Assembly (NCBI RefSeq): GCF_003732275.1
Contig: NZ_MOBM01000001.1
Span: 1 to 56,899 of the forward strand
Length of the DNA stretch: 56,899 bases
Direction: 5' to 3'
Source of the DNA: Pseudomonas frederiksbergensis
GTDB lineage: Bacteria; Pseudomonadota; Gammaproteobacteria; Pseudomonadales; Pseudomonadaceae
The first letter of the stretch is position 1; the number at the start of each line of letters is the position of its first letter. Shown here piece by piece: positions 32,925 to 43,172 of the stretch. A model generated the notes under the pieces. That model had not been told where the DNA came from. It worked only from the letters and a program-made list of their open reading frames with translations, and did no database searches. Made by a program: the position numbers and the translations under genes.

Positions 32925-33749
32925 ATGCTGAGTCCTTATATGTCGCCCATCGAACGGGTGTGGTTCTACGGTTTGCGCATTCTCTGCGGGCTGGTCCTGT
33001 TGTTCCTGATCCTGCCGGTGCTGGTGATCATTCCGCTGTCGTTCAATTCGGGGAGTTTTCTGGTCTATCCGCTGCAAGGCTTCTCGCTGCACTGGTACCA
33101 GGACTTTTTTGCTTCGGCGGAATGGATGCGTTCGTTGAAGAACAGCATGATCGTGGCCCCGGCAGCGACGGTACTGGCAATGATCTTCGGCACGCTGGCG
33201 GCGATCGGCCTGACCCGGGGTGATTTCCCGGGTAAACCGCTGGTGATGGCGCTGGTGATTTCGCCGATGGTGGTGCCGGTAGTGATTATTGGTGTGGCCA
33301 GTTACCTGACCTTTGCCCCACTGGGATTTGGCAACAGCTACATCTCGCTGATCGTCGTGCATGCCGTCTTGGGTGTGCCGTTTGTGATCATTACGGTATC
33401 GGCGACCTTGCAGGGGTTTAACCAGAACCTGGTACGGGCCGCTGCAAGCCTGGGGGCTTCGCCGCTGACCGCGTTTCGTCGGGTGACATTGCCGTTGATT
33501 GCGCCGGGGGTGATTTCCGGTGCGCTGTTTGCTTTCGCCACCTCATTCGATGAAGTGGTGGTGACGCTGTTCCTCGCCGGTCCAGAACAAGCGACCTTGC
33601 CTCGACAAATGTTCAGCGGCATTCGCGAGAACCTCAGCCCGACGATTGCCGCTGCCGCGACGCTGTTGATCGCGTTCTCGGTGATCCTGTTGCTGACCCT
33701 GGAGTGGTTGCGCGGGCGCAGCGAAAAATTGCGCACCGCGCAGGTCTGA
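32925..33749 (+). CDS. agtD: ABC transporter permease, AgtD-like
   Basis: Second inner-membrane permease (PotC type), 274 residues, with about six transmembrane helices and the EAA loop (LVRAAASLGASPLTAFRRVTLP, about 168-189) that contacts the ATPase. The start ATG follows AAGGGGAG closely, and the gene is 12 bp from agtC, so the two are co-translated. Unlike AgtC it has the standard length. A REPIN follows. Confidence 0.87.
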   Translation: MLSPYMSPIERVWFYGLRILCGLVLLFLILPVLVIIPLSFNSGSFLVYPLQGFSLHWYQDFFASAEWMRSLKNSMIVAPAATVLAMIFGTLAAIGLTRGDFPGKPLVMALVISPMVVPVVIIGVASYLTFAPLGFGNSYISLIVVHAVLGVPFVIITVSATLQGFNQNLVRAAASLGASPLTAFRRVTLPLIAPGVISGALFAFATSFDEVVVTLFLAGPEQATLPRQMFSGIRENLSPTIAAAATLLIAFSVILLLTLEWLRGRSEKLRTAQV

Positions 33750-33768
33750 AATTACACACAGCTCAAAA

Positions 33769-33860
33769 TGTGGGAGCGGGCTTGCTCGCGAAGGCGGTGG
33801 AACATTCGACATACACGTCGGCTGACACTCCGCTTTCGCGAGCAAGCCCGCTCCCACAGG
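33769..33860. repeat. REPIN downstream of agtD
   Basis: Inverted REP arms at 33769-33797 and 33830-33860, core GTGGGAGCGGGCTTGCTCGCGA. It marks the end of the agt operon, before the alcohol dehydrogenase gene. Confidence 0.87.
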
Positions 33861-33971
33861 TGTTTTGTGTGGTTTTCAGAATCGGCGGTCATTCACGAAC
33901 TTAATAGCAGACAAACCCCAATCCCCAGCTACTCTTGTGCCCAGCTCCCCTATCTATAAGAGGCTGCGCAC

Positions 33972-35120
33972 ATGAGTCTTTCCTCTTTCAAAATCGCTCA
34001 CAAACTGATCACCGGCGCAGGTGCCATCGAGCAACTGGCGGCCGAACTCATACGCCTGGACATCGATAACCCGCTGATCGTCACCGACGCCGCACTGGTC
34101 AAGTCCGGCACGGTAGAGCTGGCACTGGCGCAGCTGGGCGAGCGCAGTTACGAGATTTTCGACCGGGTGTTGCCGGACCCGGAAATCGCCATCGTCGAAG
34201 ATTGCATGCGGGTTTACCGTGAAGGCGGGCATGACGGACTGATCGGCCTTGGTGGCGGCAGTGCAATCGACATCGCCAAGAGTGTTGCAGCCTATGCCGG
34301 TTACCATGGTGCCCTGGAGGATTTGTTCGGCATCGATCAGGTGCCGCGCAAAGGCCCGCCGCTGATTGCCATCCCGACCACTGCCGGCACCGGTTCGGAA
34401 GTGACTAACGTGGCCATCCTCTCCGACAAGGTCGCGCAGCTGAAGAAGGGCATTATCAGCGATTACCTGTTGCCGGACGTGGCGCTGGTCAGCCCGCAAA
34501 TGACCCTGACCTGCCCGCGCAGTGTCACCGCTGCCAGTGGCGTCGATGCGCTGGTGCATGCCATCGAGTCCTACCTGTCGCTCAATGCCTCGCCAATCAC
34601 CGACGCCCTGGCCATTGGCGCGATCAAGCTGATTACCAAGGCGCTACCCAAGGCCTACGCCAATCCATCCCATCTGCAAGCCCGCGAAGACATGGCCACC
34701 GCCAGCCTGATGGCCGGCATGGCGTTCGGCAATGCCGGGGTCGGCGCGGTGCATGCGTTGGCGTATCCGCTGGGTGGGCGTTTCAACATTGCCCATGGCG
34801 TGAGCAACGCCTTGCTGCTGCCGTATGTCATGACCTGGAACAAGATGGCTTGCGTGGAGCGTATGCAGGATATTGCCCAGGCCATGGGGGTGAAGACTGC
34901 TCATCTGAGCGCGAACGAAGCGGCGGACAAAGCCGTGGAGGCGATGACCGAGCTGTGCGCCGCGGTGGAAATCCCGCTGGGCCTGCGCAGTTTCGGGGTG
35001 CCCGAGGACGCGATCCCGGCCATGGCCGTGGAAGCCGCCGGCATCGAGCGCCTGATGCGCAACAATCCGCGCAAGCTGAGCGCCGGCGATATCGAGAAGA
35101 TCTACCGAGCGGCCTATTAG
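33972..35120 (+). CDS. Iron-containing alcohol dehydrogenase
   Basis: NAD(P)-dependent group III alcohol dehydrogenase, 382 residues. The N-terminal nucleotide-binding domain has [15 protein letters not shown] (about 92-106) and [13 protein letters not shown] (about 136-148). The metal-binding C-domain has [24 protein letters not shown] and NIAHGVSNA, giving the Asp and three His ligands. The substrate is not readable; 1,3-propanediol, butanol or 4-hydroxybutyrate types are all possible. The last would fit GABA catabolism beside agt, but that is speculation. It stands alone between a REPIN and rpe. Confidence 0.88.
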   Translation: MSLSSFKIAHKLITGAGAIEQLAAELIRLDIDNPLIVTDAALVKSGTVELALAQLGERSYEIFDRVLPDPEIAIVEDCMRVYREGGHDGLIGLGGGSAIDIAKSVAAYAGYHGALEDLFGIDQVPRKGPPLIAIPTTAGTGSEVTNVAILSDKVAQLKKGIISDYLLPDVALVSPQMTLTCPRSVTAASGVDALVHAIESYLSLNASPITDALAIGAIKLITKALPKAYANPSHLQAREDMATASLMAGMAFGNAGVGAVHALAYPLGGRFNIAHGVSNALLLPYVMTWNKMACVERMQDIAQAMGVKTAHLSANEAADKAVEAMTELCAAVEIPLGLRSFGVPEDAIPAMAVEAAGIERLMRNNPRKLSAGDIEKIYRAAY

Positions 35121-35206
35121 TACCCAATCATCGCAGCACGGTGCGCGCGTCAAAGCATGAGGTATACAATGCGCGCCATCGTGATTCTGCTCAAAAAAGG
35201 TGCGTC

Positions 35207-35881
35207 ATGCAGCCCTTCGTCATTGCTCCGTCGATTCTCTCCGCCGACTTCGCCCGCCTGGGCGAGGAAGTGGACAACGTCCTGGCCGCCGGCGCCGACT
35301 TCGTGCACTTCGATGTCATGGACAACCACTACGTGCCCAACCTGACCATCGGCCCGATGGTCTGCGCCGCGCTGCGCAAGTACGGCGTGACTGCGCCGAT
35401 TGATGCGCACCTGATGGTCAGCCCGGTGGACCGCATCGTCGGTGACTTCATCGAGGCCGGTGCGACCTACATTACTTTCCACCCGGAAGCCACGCAGCAC
35501 GTCGACCGTTCCCTGCAACTGATCCGCGAAGGCGGCTGCAAGGCGGGCCTGGTGTTCAACCCGGCGACCCCGCTGGACGTGCTCAAGTACGTGATGGACA
35601 AGGTCGACATGATCCTCCTGATGAGCGTCAACCCGGGTTTCGGCGGGCAGAAGTTCATTCCTGGTACCCTCGACAAGCTGCGTGAAGCGCGGGCACTGAT
35701 CGATGCCTCCGGTCGTGACATTCGCCTGGAAATCGACGGCGGCGTGAACGTGAACAACATTCGCGAAATCGCTGCTGCTGGCGCCGACACCTTCGTCGCC
35801 GGTTCGGCGATCTTCAATGCGCCGAACTACCAGGAAGTGATTGAAAAAATGCGCTCCGAACTGGCGCTGGCTCGCCCATGA
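35207..35881 (+). CDS. rpe: Ribulose-phosphate 3-epimerase
   Basis: Interconverts ribulose-5-phosphate and xylulose-5-phosphate in the pentose phosphate pathway. The frame is open far upstream, but the ATG at 35207 gives the normal 224-residue TIM barrel. It begins [21 protein letters not shown] and contains the signatures [30 protein letters not shown] and EIDGGVN. It overlaps gph by 4 bp, heading an rpe-gph-trpE cluster also found in enterics, where the three are likewise linked. Confidence 0.96.
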   Translation: MQPFVIAPSILSADFARLGEEVDNVLAAGADFVHFDVMDNHYVPNLTIGPMVCAALRKYGVTAPIDAHLMVSPVDRIVGDFIEAGATYITFHPEATQHVDRSLQLIREGGCKAGLVFNPATPLDVLKYVMDKVDMILLMSVNPGFGGQKFIPGTLDKLREARALIDASGRDIRLEIDGGVNVNNIREIAAAGADTFVAGSAIFNAPNYQEVIEKMRSELALARP

Positions 35882-36696
35882 GTGGTTTTGAGCAGCTGTT
35901 CCCCGGGCGTCTGCCGCGGCTGGTGATGTTCGATCTGGATGGCACGCTGGTCGATTCGGTCCCTGATCTCGCGGCGGCTGTGGATAACATGCTGCTCAAA
36001 CTCGGGCGTCAACCTGCCGGTATCGAACCGGTGCGCGAGTGGGTTGGCAACGGCGTACACATGCTGGTACGCCGGGCCTTGGCCAACCACATCGACGGCG
36101 AGGGTGTCGATGAGGCCGAGGCCGAGCATGCCCTGGAATTGTTCAACGGCTTTTATGAGGACGGTCACGATCTGACGGTGGTTTACCCCGGCGTGCGTGA
36201 CACCCTCAAGTGGCTGAATAAACAAGGCATCGAAATGGCGCTGATCACCAACAAACCGGAGCGCTTTGTCGCACCGCTGCTGGATCAGATGAAGATCGGC
36301 CGTTACTTCAAATGGATCATCGGTGGCGACACCCTGCCGAATAAAAAACCTGACCCGGCCGCGCTGTTTTTCGTGATGAAAATGGCCAACATTCCGGCGT
36401 CGCAATCGTTGTTCGTCGGCGACTCGCGCAGCGATGTGCTGGCGGCGAAAGCGGCGGGGGTCAAATGCGTGGCCCTCAGTTATGGCTATAACCACGGTCG
36501 GCCGATTGCCGAAGAATTGCCGGCGCTGGTGATCGATGATCTGCGCAAACTAATTCCCGGTTGCCTGGATCCGGCCGCTGAGATAACGTTGCCCGACGCT
36601 GCTCAACCCCCTTCTGGAAACGCCATCGTGGTGGTCACCCGCAAACTCTGGATGAAAGTCATCAAGGCCCTGGCCCGTTGGCGTTGGCGCGCCTGA
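35878..36696 (+). CDS. gph: Phosphoglycolate phosphatase with C-terminal tail carrying a trp-leader-like peptide
   Basis: Dephosphorylates 2-phosphoglycolate from oxidative DNA repair. HAD motifs are present: [11 protein letters not shown] (nucleophile Asp19, Asp21), TNKP and [12 protein letters not shown]. The 272 residues exceed the roughly 225-250 of most homologues. The catalytic domain seems to end near residue 230, and about 40 extra residues close with ARWRWRA. That tail is related to the leader peptide before trpG, so the 3' end of gph probably doubles as regulatory sequence for trpE. Start overlaps rpe (ATGA). Confidence 0.93.
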   Translation: MSGFEQLFPGRLPRLVMFDLDGTLVDSVPDLAAAVDNMLLKLGRQPAGIEPVREWVGNGVHMLVRRALANHIDGEGVDEAEAEHALELFNGFYEDGHDLTVVYPGVRDTLKWLNKQGIEMALITNKPERFVAPLLDQMKIGRYFKWIIGGDTLPNKKPDPAALFFVMKMANIPASQSLFVGDSRSDVLAAKAAGVKCVALSYGYNHGRPIAEELPALVIDDLRKLIPGCLDPAAEITLPDAAQPPSGNAIVVVTRKLWMKVIKALARWRWRA

Positions 36697-36723
36697 CTTG
36701 TTCCTGGCCGGCGTACCGGCGCG
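36628..36723 (+). promoter_or_regulatory. Putative trpE attenuator/leader inside the 3' end of gph
   Basis: In the gph frame, a GTG at 36628 (with TGGAAA upstream) or an ATG at 36652 could start a leader ending at the gph stop. Its end has two Trp codons in CGT TGG CGT TGG CGC GCC TGA. After the stop a GCCGG/CCGGC hairpin (36707-36720) competes with pairing of 36688-36693 to 36718-36723. Attenuation of trpE is reported for P. putida; the exact fold here is inferred. Confidence 0.6.
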
Positions 36724-36766
36724 TTTGCACACCTGACCGTTAGACCCTCAAGCCACGAGGCACCTC

Positions 36767-38248
36767 ATGATCCGCGAAGAATTCCTGCGTTTGGCCGCTG
36801 CCGGCTACAACCGCATCCCGCTTGCCTGCGAAACCCTGGCCGACTTCGACACGCCGCTGTCGATCTACCTGAAACTGGCCGACGAGCCCAACTCCTACCT
36901 GCTGGAGTCGGTGCAGGGCGGCGAGAAATGGGGCCGTTATTCGATCATCGGCCTGCCATGCCGCACCGTGCTGCGGGTTCATGATCACCACGTCAGCGTG
37001 ACCCACGACGGCGTCGAGATCGAAAGTCACGACGTTGAAGACCCGTTGGCCTTCGTCGAAGCCTTCAAGGCGCGCTATAACGTGCCGACCATCGCTGGTC
37101 TGCCACGTTTCAATGGCGGTCTGGTGGGGTACTTCGGTTATGACTGCGTGCGTTATGTGGAGAAGCGTCTGGGCAAGTGCCCGAACCCGGATCCCCTGGG
37201 CGTACCGGACATTCTGCTGATGGTGTCTGACGCGGTGGTGGTGTTCGACAACCTGGCCGGCAAGATGCACGCGATTGTCCTGGCCGATCCGTCGCAGGAA
37301 GATGCCTTCGAGCAAGGTCAGGCGCGTCTGCAAACGCTGATGGAACAACTCCGTCAGCCCATCACTCCGCGCCGTGGCCTGGACTTCAGCAAGCAGCAAT
37401 CGGCTGATCCGGTATTCCGCTCGAGCTTCACCCAGAACGATTACGAAAAAGCCGTCGACACCATCAAGGAATATATCCTGGCCGGTGACTGCATGCAGGT
37501 CGTGCCGTCCCAGCGCATGTCGATCGACTTCAAGGCTGCGCCTATCGACCTGTACCGGGCGCTGCGCTGCTTCAACCCGACGCCCTACATGTACTTCTTC
37601 AACTTTGGCGACTTCCACGTCGTCGGCAGTTCGCCGGAAGTGTTGGTGCGGGTCGAAGACAACCTGATCACCGTGCGCCCGATTGCCGGCACCCGTCCGC
37701 GAGGCGCCAACGAAGAGGCTGATCTGGCGCTGGAAAAAGACCTGCTGTCGGACGACAAGGAAATCGCCGAGCATTTGATGCTGATCGATCTGGGGCGCAA
37801 CGACACTGGTCGCGTTTCGGAGATCGGTTCGGTGAAACTCACCGAGAAGATGGTGATCGAGCGTTACTCCAACGTGATGCACATCGTGTCCAACGTTACC
37901 GGCCAATTGAAGGCCGGGCTGACAGCCATGGACGCTCTGCGGGCGATCCTGCCGGCCGGCACCTTGTCGGGCGCGCCGAAGATTCGCGCGATGGAAATCA
38001 TCGACGAGCTGGAGCCGGTCAAGCGTGGCGTCTACGGCGGCGCGGTCGGTTACTTCGCCTGGAACGGCAACATGGACACGGCGATTGCGATCCGCACCGC
38101 AGTGATCAAGAACGGCGAGCTGCATGTGCAGGCTGGCGGCGGCATCGTCGCTGATTCGGTACCGGCGCTGGAATGGGAAGAAACCCTGAACAAACGTCGC
38201 GCCATGTTCCGTGCCGTGGCCCTGGCCGAGCAGACGCCGGACAACTAA
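36767..38248 (+). CDS. trpE: Anthranilate synthase component I
   Basis: Converts chorismate and glutamine-derived ammonia to anthranilate, the first step of tryptophan synthesis, with TrpG as partner. The 493-residue protein has the LLES motif in [11 protein letters not shown] (about residues 43-53) for tryptophan feedback inhibition. The chorismate-binding C-domain carries signatures such as [20 protein letters not shown] and [14 protein letters not shown]. The gene is 70 bp after gph and is split from trpGDC by the divergent esterase gene, the normal Pseudomonas arrangement. Confidence 0.97.
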   Translation: MIREEFLRLAAAGYNRIPLACETLADFDTPLSIYLKLADEPNSYLLESVQGGEKWGRYSIIGLPCRTVLRVHDHHVSVTHDGVEIESHDVEDPLAFVEAFKARYNVPTIAGLPRFNGGLVGYFGYDCVRYVEKRLGKCPNPDPLGVPDILLMVSDAVVVFDNLAGKMHAIVLADPSQEDAFEQGQARLQTLMEQLRQPITPRRGLDFSKQQSADPVFRSSFTQNDYEKAVDTIKEYILAGDCMQVVPSQRMSIDFKAAPIDLYRALRCFNPTPYMYFFNFGDFHVVGSSPEVLVRVEDNLITVRPIAGTRPRGANEEADLALEKDLLSDDKEIAEHLMLIDLGRNDTGRVSEIGSVKLTEKMVIERYSNVMHIVSNVTGQLKAGLTAMDALRAILPAGTLSGAPKIRAMEIIDELEPVKRGVYGGAVGYFAWNGNMDTAIAIRTAVIKNGELHVQAGGGIVADSVPALEWEETLNKRRAMFRAVALAEQTPDN

Positions 38249-38297
38249 GTACGCAAAACCTGTGGGCGCGGGCTTTTGCACAATAAGTGCTCACCAT

Positions 38298-38335
38298 AAA
38301 AAAACGCGGCACCTGTGAGGGCGCCGCGTTTTTTA
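38298..38335. terminator. Bidirectional terminator between trpE and the esterase gene
   Basis: A GC stem (ACGCGGC / GCCGCGT, 38304-38310 and 38323-38329) is flanked by an A-tract on the left and a T-tract on the right. It can therefore end trpE on the plus strand and the convergent esterase gene on the minus strand. Confidence 0.9.
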
Positions 38336-38346
38336 TTGCCCGGGAT

Positions 38347-40257
38347 TTAGAAGTCCAACGCTACCCCAACGTTAATACCTTGCTGGGTAAAGTCATCATC
38401 CTTGCGGATATCGTAGCTGGCGCGCAACGCCAGGTCCTTGGTGAGGTTGTGGCTCACGCCCAGGTTCAAACGGTTCAGGTTGGTCTGCGGAGTGTAGCCG
38501 GCCAGGGTGTAGCGGTTGTTCGGCAGACTGTTGAGGTTCATGGTCACGTCCTGGGTGTCGTCGTTGTACTCACGTTCGTGAGCCAGTTCGCCAAACACCT
38601 GGGTCTGCGGGGTGATCTGGTACTTGCCCTGAATCCCGAGACCCAGGCGCCGAGAGATGCGCGACTGGTCATCGAAGGTCAGCGCGGTGGAGTCAGCGCC
38701 ATTTTCTGAGTACCCGTCGACTTCTACCTTGGCGAAATCAGCGCTGACGAACGGTGACAGGTGCCAAGGGCTGGTTGCTTCTGGTGCGATGTCGTAACCC
38801 ACCCGGCCGCTGAAGGCCAGTACATAACCGTCGGTATCGCCTTTCTCCCCTCGCTCGTTGACCCCCAGTTGGAATTTGCGTTTGAGGCTGTCGTAGTCCA
38901 GATGCCCGGCCGTCAGTGCCGCGTCACCCCACCAGCGGTTCTTCTGGTACTGGGCGAAAGCCGTACCCATGTACGTGTTGAGCTTGTAGTCCGAATCGTT
39001 ATCACCGGCTTCGAGTTTCTGGTTGTAGAAGCCAGCCGCCAGGCCAAGACGCCACGCTTCATTCAGCCGGTAGCTGCCACCGACGTTCAGGTTGTAGCCA
39101 TTGCCGTCAGCACTGGCGCCGCTGCGCTGACTGTCGAAATCCTGATGCTGGCCACCGCCGGCGACAATCGCCCGCCATTGACCCACGCCTTGCCAGTTTT
39201 CCCAATCGGCCAGCCACTGGTTGCGCAATTCATCCTGATGCGCACGCAGAGTGCCCTGAGCCATTTCCGGCAGGAGGGTCGCTTCCCATGGCGCGGCCAG
39301 CAGCGAGTAGGCGTAATCGGCAATCAGGCGTTGCCCGGCTTCGGTCGGGTGTACCGAGTCGTTGTAGATCAGTTTGGTCGGGTCCGGGGTGGCACTGTTG
39401 ATCCCGTAGCGGCTGTTCTCGGTGCAACTGTTGCCGCTGAAGCAGGTGGCGCTCAGGTTCTGGTCGGCGGCCAGACCGAATTGCGTCGGGTTGGCGAATG
39501 TTTCTTTGAGCAGCACCGGAATGTTCAGCGGAATGACGTTGGCATTAACGCTTTGCAGCTGGCTCACCAGTTCGCTGTTGAACTGGTTGCTGAGCTGGGA
39601 GGTGAACGCTTGCAGAGACGTGCCGTTGAAAGCCGGGGTAAAGCCGATGTCCGGCAGCAACCAGACCATGATGTAGCGGGCACCGGCCTGTTGCAGGGTT
39701 TGCACGCTGCTGGCCAGGCGATCGGCGGCGGCGCTGGCCTGGGGCAGACTGGTCACGCGACCTTGAAGGAAGTCGTTACCACCGCCCGAGAGGTAATACA
39801 GTGCGTTCGGGTCGGCGCGGAAGTTGTTCGACGGCAGATAGCCTGCGCGTGTGCGTTCGCCGGTGGCGGAGGTGCCGGTGATCGAGTCGAGAATCTGGTC
39901 GGTGCGATAACCGCCAACCGCCCAGTTGTTGCCATCGGGCAAGCCTTCGTTGGCGCGTACCGCCGAGGAAGAAGACGCCGTCTGGTCCGGTGAGAACCCC
40001 AGTCTCCCGCCGAGAATTTGCGTGGCATTGAGCGAGCGTACTTCACCGCTGCCGTCCAGGTAGGCCGGGCCGGTACGATTGGTGAAACGCTGGGTCGCCC
40101 CGGCAGGCCCGCCGGTATCGGTGAAGGTCCCGGCATCGCTGAGGCTGTCGCCGAAGACGACGAAATTCGAATAAGGGTTGGGCGCGGCGATCGCCTGGGC
40201 ACAGGCAGCAGCGAGCAGGCATCCGGCGAGCGGTACAAACAACGTCTGTTTGATCAT
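38347..40257 (-). CDS. estP: GDSL-type autotransporter esterase (EstP/EstA family)
   Basis: Outer-membrane-anchored esterase. I start at the ATG at 40257 rather than the TTG two codons before. The 636-residue protein has a signal peptide ending AQAIAAPNP and a SGNH/GDSL passenger domain. Its motifs are FGDSLSDAG with catalytic Ser38, GGND in block III, and DSVHPTEAG with Asp300 and His303. A C-terminal autotransporter barrel (about 370-636) ends in the aromatic residue of VALDF. In P. aeruginosa EstA affects rhamnolipid production and motility. Its place between trpE and trpG matches P. putida estP. Confidence 0.93.
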   Translation of the reverse strand: MIKQTLFVPLAGCLLAAACAQAIAAPNPYSNFVVFGDSLSDAGTFTDTGGPAGATQRFTNRTGPAYLDGSGEVRSLNATQILGGRLGFSPDQTASSSSAVRANEGLPDGNNWAVGGYRTDQILDSITGTSATGERTRAGYLPSNNFRADPNALYYLSGGGNDFLQGRVTSLPQASAAADRLASSVQTLQQAGARYIMVWLLPDIGFTPAFNGTSLQAFTSQLSNQFNSELVSQLQSVNANVIPLNIPVLLKETFANPTQFGLAADQNLSATCFSGNSCTENSRYGINSATPDPTKLIYNDSVHPTEAGQRLIADYAYSLLAAPWEATLLPEMAQGTLRAHQDELRNQWLADWENWQGVGQWRAIVAGGGQHQDFDSQRSGASADGNGYNLNVGGSYRLNEAWRLGLAAGFYNQKLEAGDNDSDYKLNTYMGTAFAQYQKNRWWGDAALTAGHLDYDSLKRKFQLGVNERGEKGDTDGYVLAFSGRVGYDIAPEATSPWHLSPFVSADFAKVEVDGYSENGADSTALTFDDQSRISRRLGLGIQGKYQITPQTQVFGELAHEREYNDDTQDVTMNLNSLPNNRYTLAGYTPQTNLNRLNLGVSHNLTKDLALRASYDIRKDDDFTQQGINVGVALDF

Positions 40258-40417
40258 GAGCAAGTCCGTTTATTTATTGTTGTAGTGAACGAAACGACAG
40301 TACCAAAAACTTCCGGCCTTTTGCCATCTGTCGTGAACCCTTCGATTGTTTCGCCAGCTGTCGCCCCGGCCATATTGCACGCTCTGCCCAGCTAAGTTAC
40401 TGTGCCGAGACGTATGA

Positions 40418-40501
40418 ATGAGACCTTCCCCCGTGTTGATCGTCAGCAAACTCCTGGATCAAGTCATCAAGGCACACGCCCGTTGGCGTTGGCGCGCCTG
40501 A
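40418..40501 (+). CDS. Putative trpGDC leader peptide, 27 residues
   Basis: A short frame MRPSPVLIVSKLLDQ... ending ARWRWRA and a stop, with two Trp codons three to six codons from the end. It matches the C-terminal tail of Gph (12 of the last 14 residues from VIKA onward and adjacent positions are the same or similar), including the codons CGTTGGCGTTGGCGCGCCTGA. No strong ribosome-binding site is visible before the ATG; a GTG at 40433 is an alternative start. Its position before trpG and the stem-loops that follow suggest a transcription attenuator like the trp control described in P. putida. Confidence 0.65.
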   Translation: MRPSPVLIVSKLLDQVIKAHARWRWRA

Positions 40502-40511
40502 ATCTTTTCTG

Positions 40512-40610
40512 CCGGCCTGGCCGGACCTGTACCGCTTTGCCTTCTTTACCTGTATGAAATGCCGCTTTGCTGGCGCCACTCCAGCCCCTGACAAAGCGCA
40601 GCGCACTGCG
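40512..40610 (+). promoter_or_regulatory. Alternative stem-loops of the trpGDC leader
   Basis: After the leader stop comes a CCGGC/GCCGG hairpin (40512-40524). The heptamer CGCTTTG occurs twice, at 40533-40539 and 40563-40569, and each copy can pair with CAAAGCG at 40592-40598, so the two pairings exclude each other. The second also encloses CTGG/CCAG, and a CGCAG/CTGCG hairpin (40597-40610) overlaps it by a base or two. This is the layout expected of an attenuator, though no clear terminal U-run is present. Confidence 0.5.
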
Positions 40611-40667
40611 GGTAAATCATTCGAAGGCTGTATTAAAAGTCAGTGAATTCAAGAGGTTCTTCACGCC

Positions 40668-41261
40668 ATGTTGCTGATGATCGATAACTACGACTCTTTT
40701 ACTTACAACGTTGTGCAATACCTTGGCGAGCTGGGCTCCGAGGTCAAAGTCGTGCGCAACGATGAACTCACCATTGCCGAAATCGAAGCGCTCAAGCCTG
40801 AGCGCATTGTCGTGTCTCCCGGTCCTTGCACCCCGACCGAAGCCGGTATTTCCATTGAGGCAATCAGGCACTTCGCCGGCAAGTTGCCGATTCTCGGCGT
40901 TTGCCTGGGTCACCAGTCCATCGGCCAGGCCTTTGGTGGCGATGTGGTCCGTGCCCGTCAAGTCATGCACGGTAAGACTAGCCCGGTATTCCACGAGGAC
41001 AAGGGCGTCTTCGAAGGTCTGAATCACCCGCTGACGGTTACCCGCTACCACTCGCTGATCGTCAAGCGCGAAACCCTGCCCGATTGCCTGGAACTGACCG
41101 CCTGGACCCAGCTCGAAGACGGCTCGGTCGACGAGATCATGGGCCTGCGCCACAAGACGCTGAACATCGAAGGTGTGCAATTCCACCCTGAGTCTATCCT
41201 CACCGAACAGGGCCACGAGCTGTTCGCCAACTTCCTCAAACAAACCGGCGGCACGCGCTAA
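40668..41261 (+). CDS. trpG: Anthranilate synthase component II, glutamine amidotransferase
   Basis: Supplies ammonia from glutamine to TrpE. The 197-residue class I amidotransferase has the triad Cys79 (LGVCLGHQS) and His/Glu in FHPESIL near residue 171, plus the N-terminal [11 protein letters not shown] signature. GAGG precedes the ATG at 40668. It is the first gene of trpGDC, 10 bp before trpD. Pseudomonads can share this subunit with 4-amino-4-deoxychorismate synthase. Confidence 0.97.
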   Translation: MLLMIDNYDSFTYNVVQYLGELGSEVKVVRNDELTIAEIEALKPERIVVSPGPCTPTEAGISIEAIRHFAGKLPILGVCLGHQSIGQAFGGDVVRARQVMHGKTSPVFHEDKGVFEGLNHPLTVTRYHSLIVKRETLPDCLELTAWTQLEDGSVDEIMGLRHKTLNIEGVQFHPESILTEQGHELFANFLKQTGGTR

Positions 41262-41271
41262 GGACTTTCTC

Positions 41272-42321
41272 ATGGATATCAAGACAGCCCTGAGCCGTAT
41301 CGTCGGCCACCTCGACCTCAGTACCGATGAGATGCGCGATGTCATGCGCGAAATCATGACCGGGCAATGCACGGATGCGCAGATCGGCGCGTTCATGATG
41401 GCCATGCGCATGAAGAGCGAAAGCATCGACGAGATCGTCGGCGCCGTGACGGCGATGCGCGAGTTGGCGGACAAGGTTGAACTCAATACCCTCGACGGCG
41501 TGGTCGATGTGGTCGGCACCGGCGGCGACGGTGCGAACATTTTCAACGTCTCCACCGCGTCATCGTTTGTCGTCGCCGCGGCCGGTTGCACCGTAGCCAA
41601 GCACGGTAACCGTGCGGTGTCGGGCAAAAGCGGCAGCGCTGACTTGCTGGAAGCGGCCGGTATCTACCTGAACTTGACCCCGGTCCAGGTGGCACGCTGC
41701 ATCGACAATGTTGGCATCGGTTTCATGTTTGCCCAGACTCACCATAGCGCCATGAAGCACGCCGCCGGCCCACGCCGCGAGCTGGGTTTGCGCACGCTGT
41801 TCAACATGCTCGGCCCGCTTACGAATCCGGCCGGTGTGAAACATCAGGTGGTGGGTGTGTTCAGTCAGGCGTTGTGCCGGCCATTGGCCGAAGTTTTGCA
41901 ACGTCTGGGCAGTAAACACGTGCTGGTGGTGCATTCGAAGGATGGCCTGGACGAGTTCAGTCTGGCGGCACCGACCTTTGTGGCGGAATTGAAGAATGAC
42001 CAGATCACCGAGTATTGGGTCGAACCCGAAGACCTGGGGATGAAGAGTCAGAGCCTGCACGGTCTGGCGGTGGAAAGCCCGGCGGCCTCCCTTGAGCTGA
42101 TTCGCGATGCCTTGGGCAAGCGCAAGACCGAGAACGGCCAGAAAGCCGCCGAGATGATCGTGCTCAATGCCGGTGCCGCGCTGTACGCCGCCGACCATGC
42201 CAGCAGTTTGAAAGAAGGCGTTGCCCTGGCGCACGATGCGCTGCACACAGGCCTCGCTCGGGAGAAACTTGAGGAATTGGGTGCATTTACCGCGGTATTC
42301 AAAGTGGAGAATGAGGGATGA
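41272..42321 (+). CDS. trpD: Anthranilate phosphoribosyltransferase
   Basis: Joins anthranilate and PRPP to make phosphoribosylanthranilate. The frame is open upstream inside trpG, but the ATG at 41272 (after AAGGA) gives the standard 349-residue protein starting [11 protein letters not shown]. The PRPP-binding motif VGTGGDG (about residues 79-85), [15 protein letters not shown] and HHSAMKH are all present. It ends with an ATGA overlap with trpC. Confidence 0.97.
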   Translation: MDIKTALSRIVGHLDLSTDEMRDVMREIMTGQCTDAQIGAFMMAMRMKSESIDEIVGAVTAMRELADKVELNTLDGVVDVVGTGGDGANIFNVSTASSFVVAAAGCTVAKHGNRAVSGKSGSADLLEAAGIYLNLTPVQVARCIDNVGIGFMFAQTHHSAMKHAAGPRRELGLRTLFNMLGPLTNPAGVKHQVVGVFSQALCRPLAEVLQRLGSKHVLVVHSKDGLDEFSLAAPTFVAELKNDQITEYWVEPEDLGMKSQSLHGLAVESPAASLELIRDALGKRKTENGQKAAEMIVLNAGAALYAADHASSLKEGVALAHDALHTGLAREKLEELGAFTAVFKVENEG

Positions 42322-43154
42322 GTGTACCGACGGTTCTGGAAAATATTCTGGCCCGCAAAGTTCAGGAAGTCGCCGAGCGTAGCGCTCGTGTGAGTCTGGC
42401 GGAGCTGGAAAATCTGGCCAAGGCGGCCGATGCACCCCGTGGTTTTGCCAAGGCATTGATCGATCAGGCCAAGACGAAGCAGCCGGCGGTCATTGCTGAA
42501 ATCAAGAAGGCTTCGCCAAGCAAAGGCGTGATTCGCGAGAACTTCGTGCCTGCGGATATTGCCAGAAGTTACGAAAAGGGCGGGGCCACTTGCCTGTCGG
42601 TGCTCACCGACATCGATTACTTCCAAGGCGCCGATGCGTATCTGCAGCAGGCTCGGGCGGCGTGCAAATTGCCGGTGATCCGCAAGGACTTCATGATCGA
42701 TCCTTACCAGATCGTCGAATCCCGGGCTCTGGGCGCTGACTGCGTGCTGTTGATCGTCTCCGCACTGGACGACGTGAAGATGGCCGAGCTGGCGGCCGTG
42801 GCCAAAAGCGTCGGGCTTGATGTGCTGGTGGAAGTCCACGATGGCGACGAGCTGGAGCGGGCCTTGAAAACCCTCGACACGCCGCTGGTGGGCGTGAACA
42901 ACCGCAACCTGCACACCTTCGACGTCAATCTGGAAACCACCCTAGACCTGTTGCCGCGTATCCCGCGTGATCGTCTGGTGATTACTGAAAGTGGCATTCT
43001 TAACCGGGCCGATGTCGAACTGATGGAAATCAGCGATGTGTATGCGTTCCTGGTCGGCGAAGCGTTCATGCGTGCTGAAAGCCCCGGTACCGAATTGCAG
43101 CGCCTGTTCTTTCCCGAGCGTGGCATTCCAGTGAGCGGTTCTACGCTCGACTGA
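42318..43154 (+). CDS. trpC: Indole-3-glycerol phosphate synthase
   Basis: Ring-closing step that makes indole-3-glycerol phosphate. The 278-residue TIM barrel has the signature [12 protein letters not shown] (about residues 60-71), the catalytic Lys in RKDFMID, and VGVNNRNL. It is monofunctional, without the TrpF domain fused in E. coli. Coupled to trpD by a 4-bp overlap and followed by a REPIN. Confidence 0.97.
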   Translation: MSVPTVLENILARKVQEVAERSARVSLAELENLAKAADAPRGFAKALIDQAKTKQPAVIAEIKKASPSKGVIRENFVPADIARSYEKGGATCLSVLTDIDYFQGADAYLQQARAACKLPVIRKDFMIDPYQIVESRALGADCVLLIVSALDDVKMAELAAVAKSVGLDVLVEVHDGDELERALKTLDTPLVGVNNRNLHTFDVNLETTLDLLPRIPRDRLVITESGILNRADVELMEISDVYAFLVGEAFMRAESPGTELQRLFFPERGIPVSGSTLD

Positions 43155-43172
43155 TTGAAAATCGGGGCGCTC

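Larger units (their letters stand above)
40258..40667. other. Region between the esterase gene and trpG
   Basis: About 410 bp with no large gene. The left 150 bp should hold the divergent promoters for the esterase and the trpGDC leader, but I see no clear -35/-10 pairs. The right part holds the short leader reading frame at 40418-40501 and a series of stem-loops up to trpG. Confidence 0.55.

Noticed and set aside
31542..33362. A 606-codon open frame on the minus strand across agtC and agtD
   Set aside because: Extremely rich in His, Gln and Arg, without a ribosome-binding site or any domain, and fully opposite two clear permease genes.
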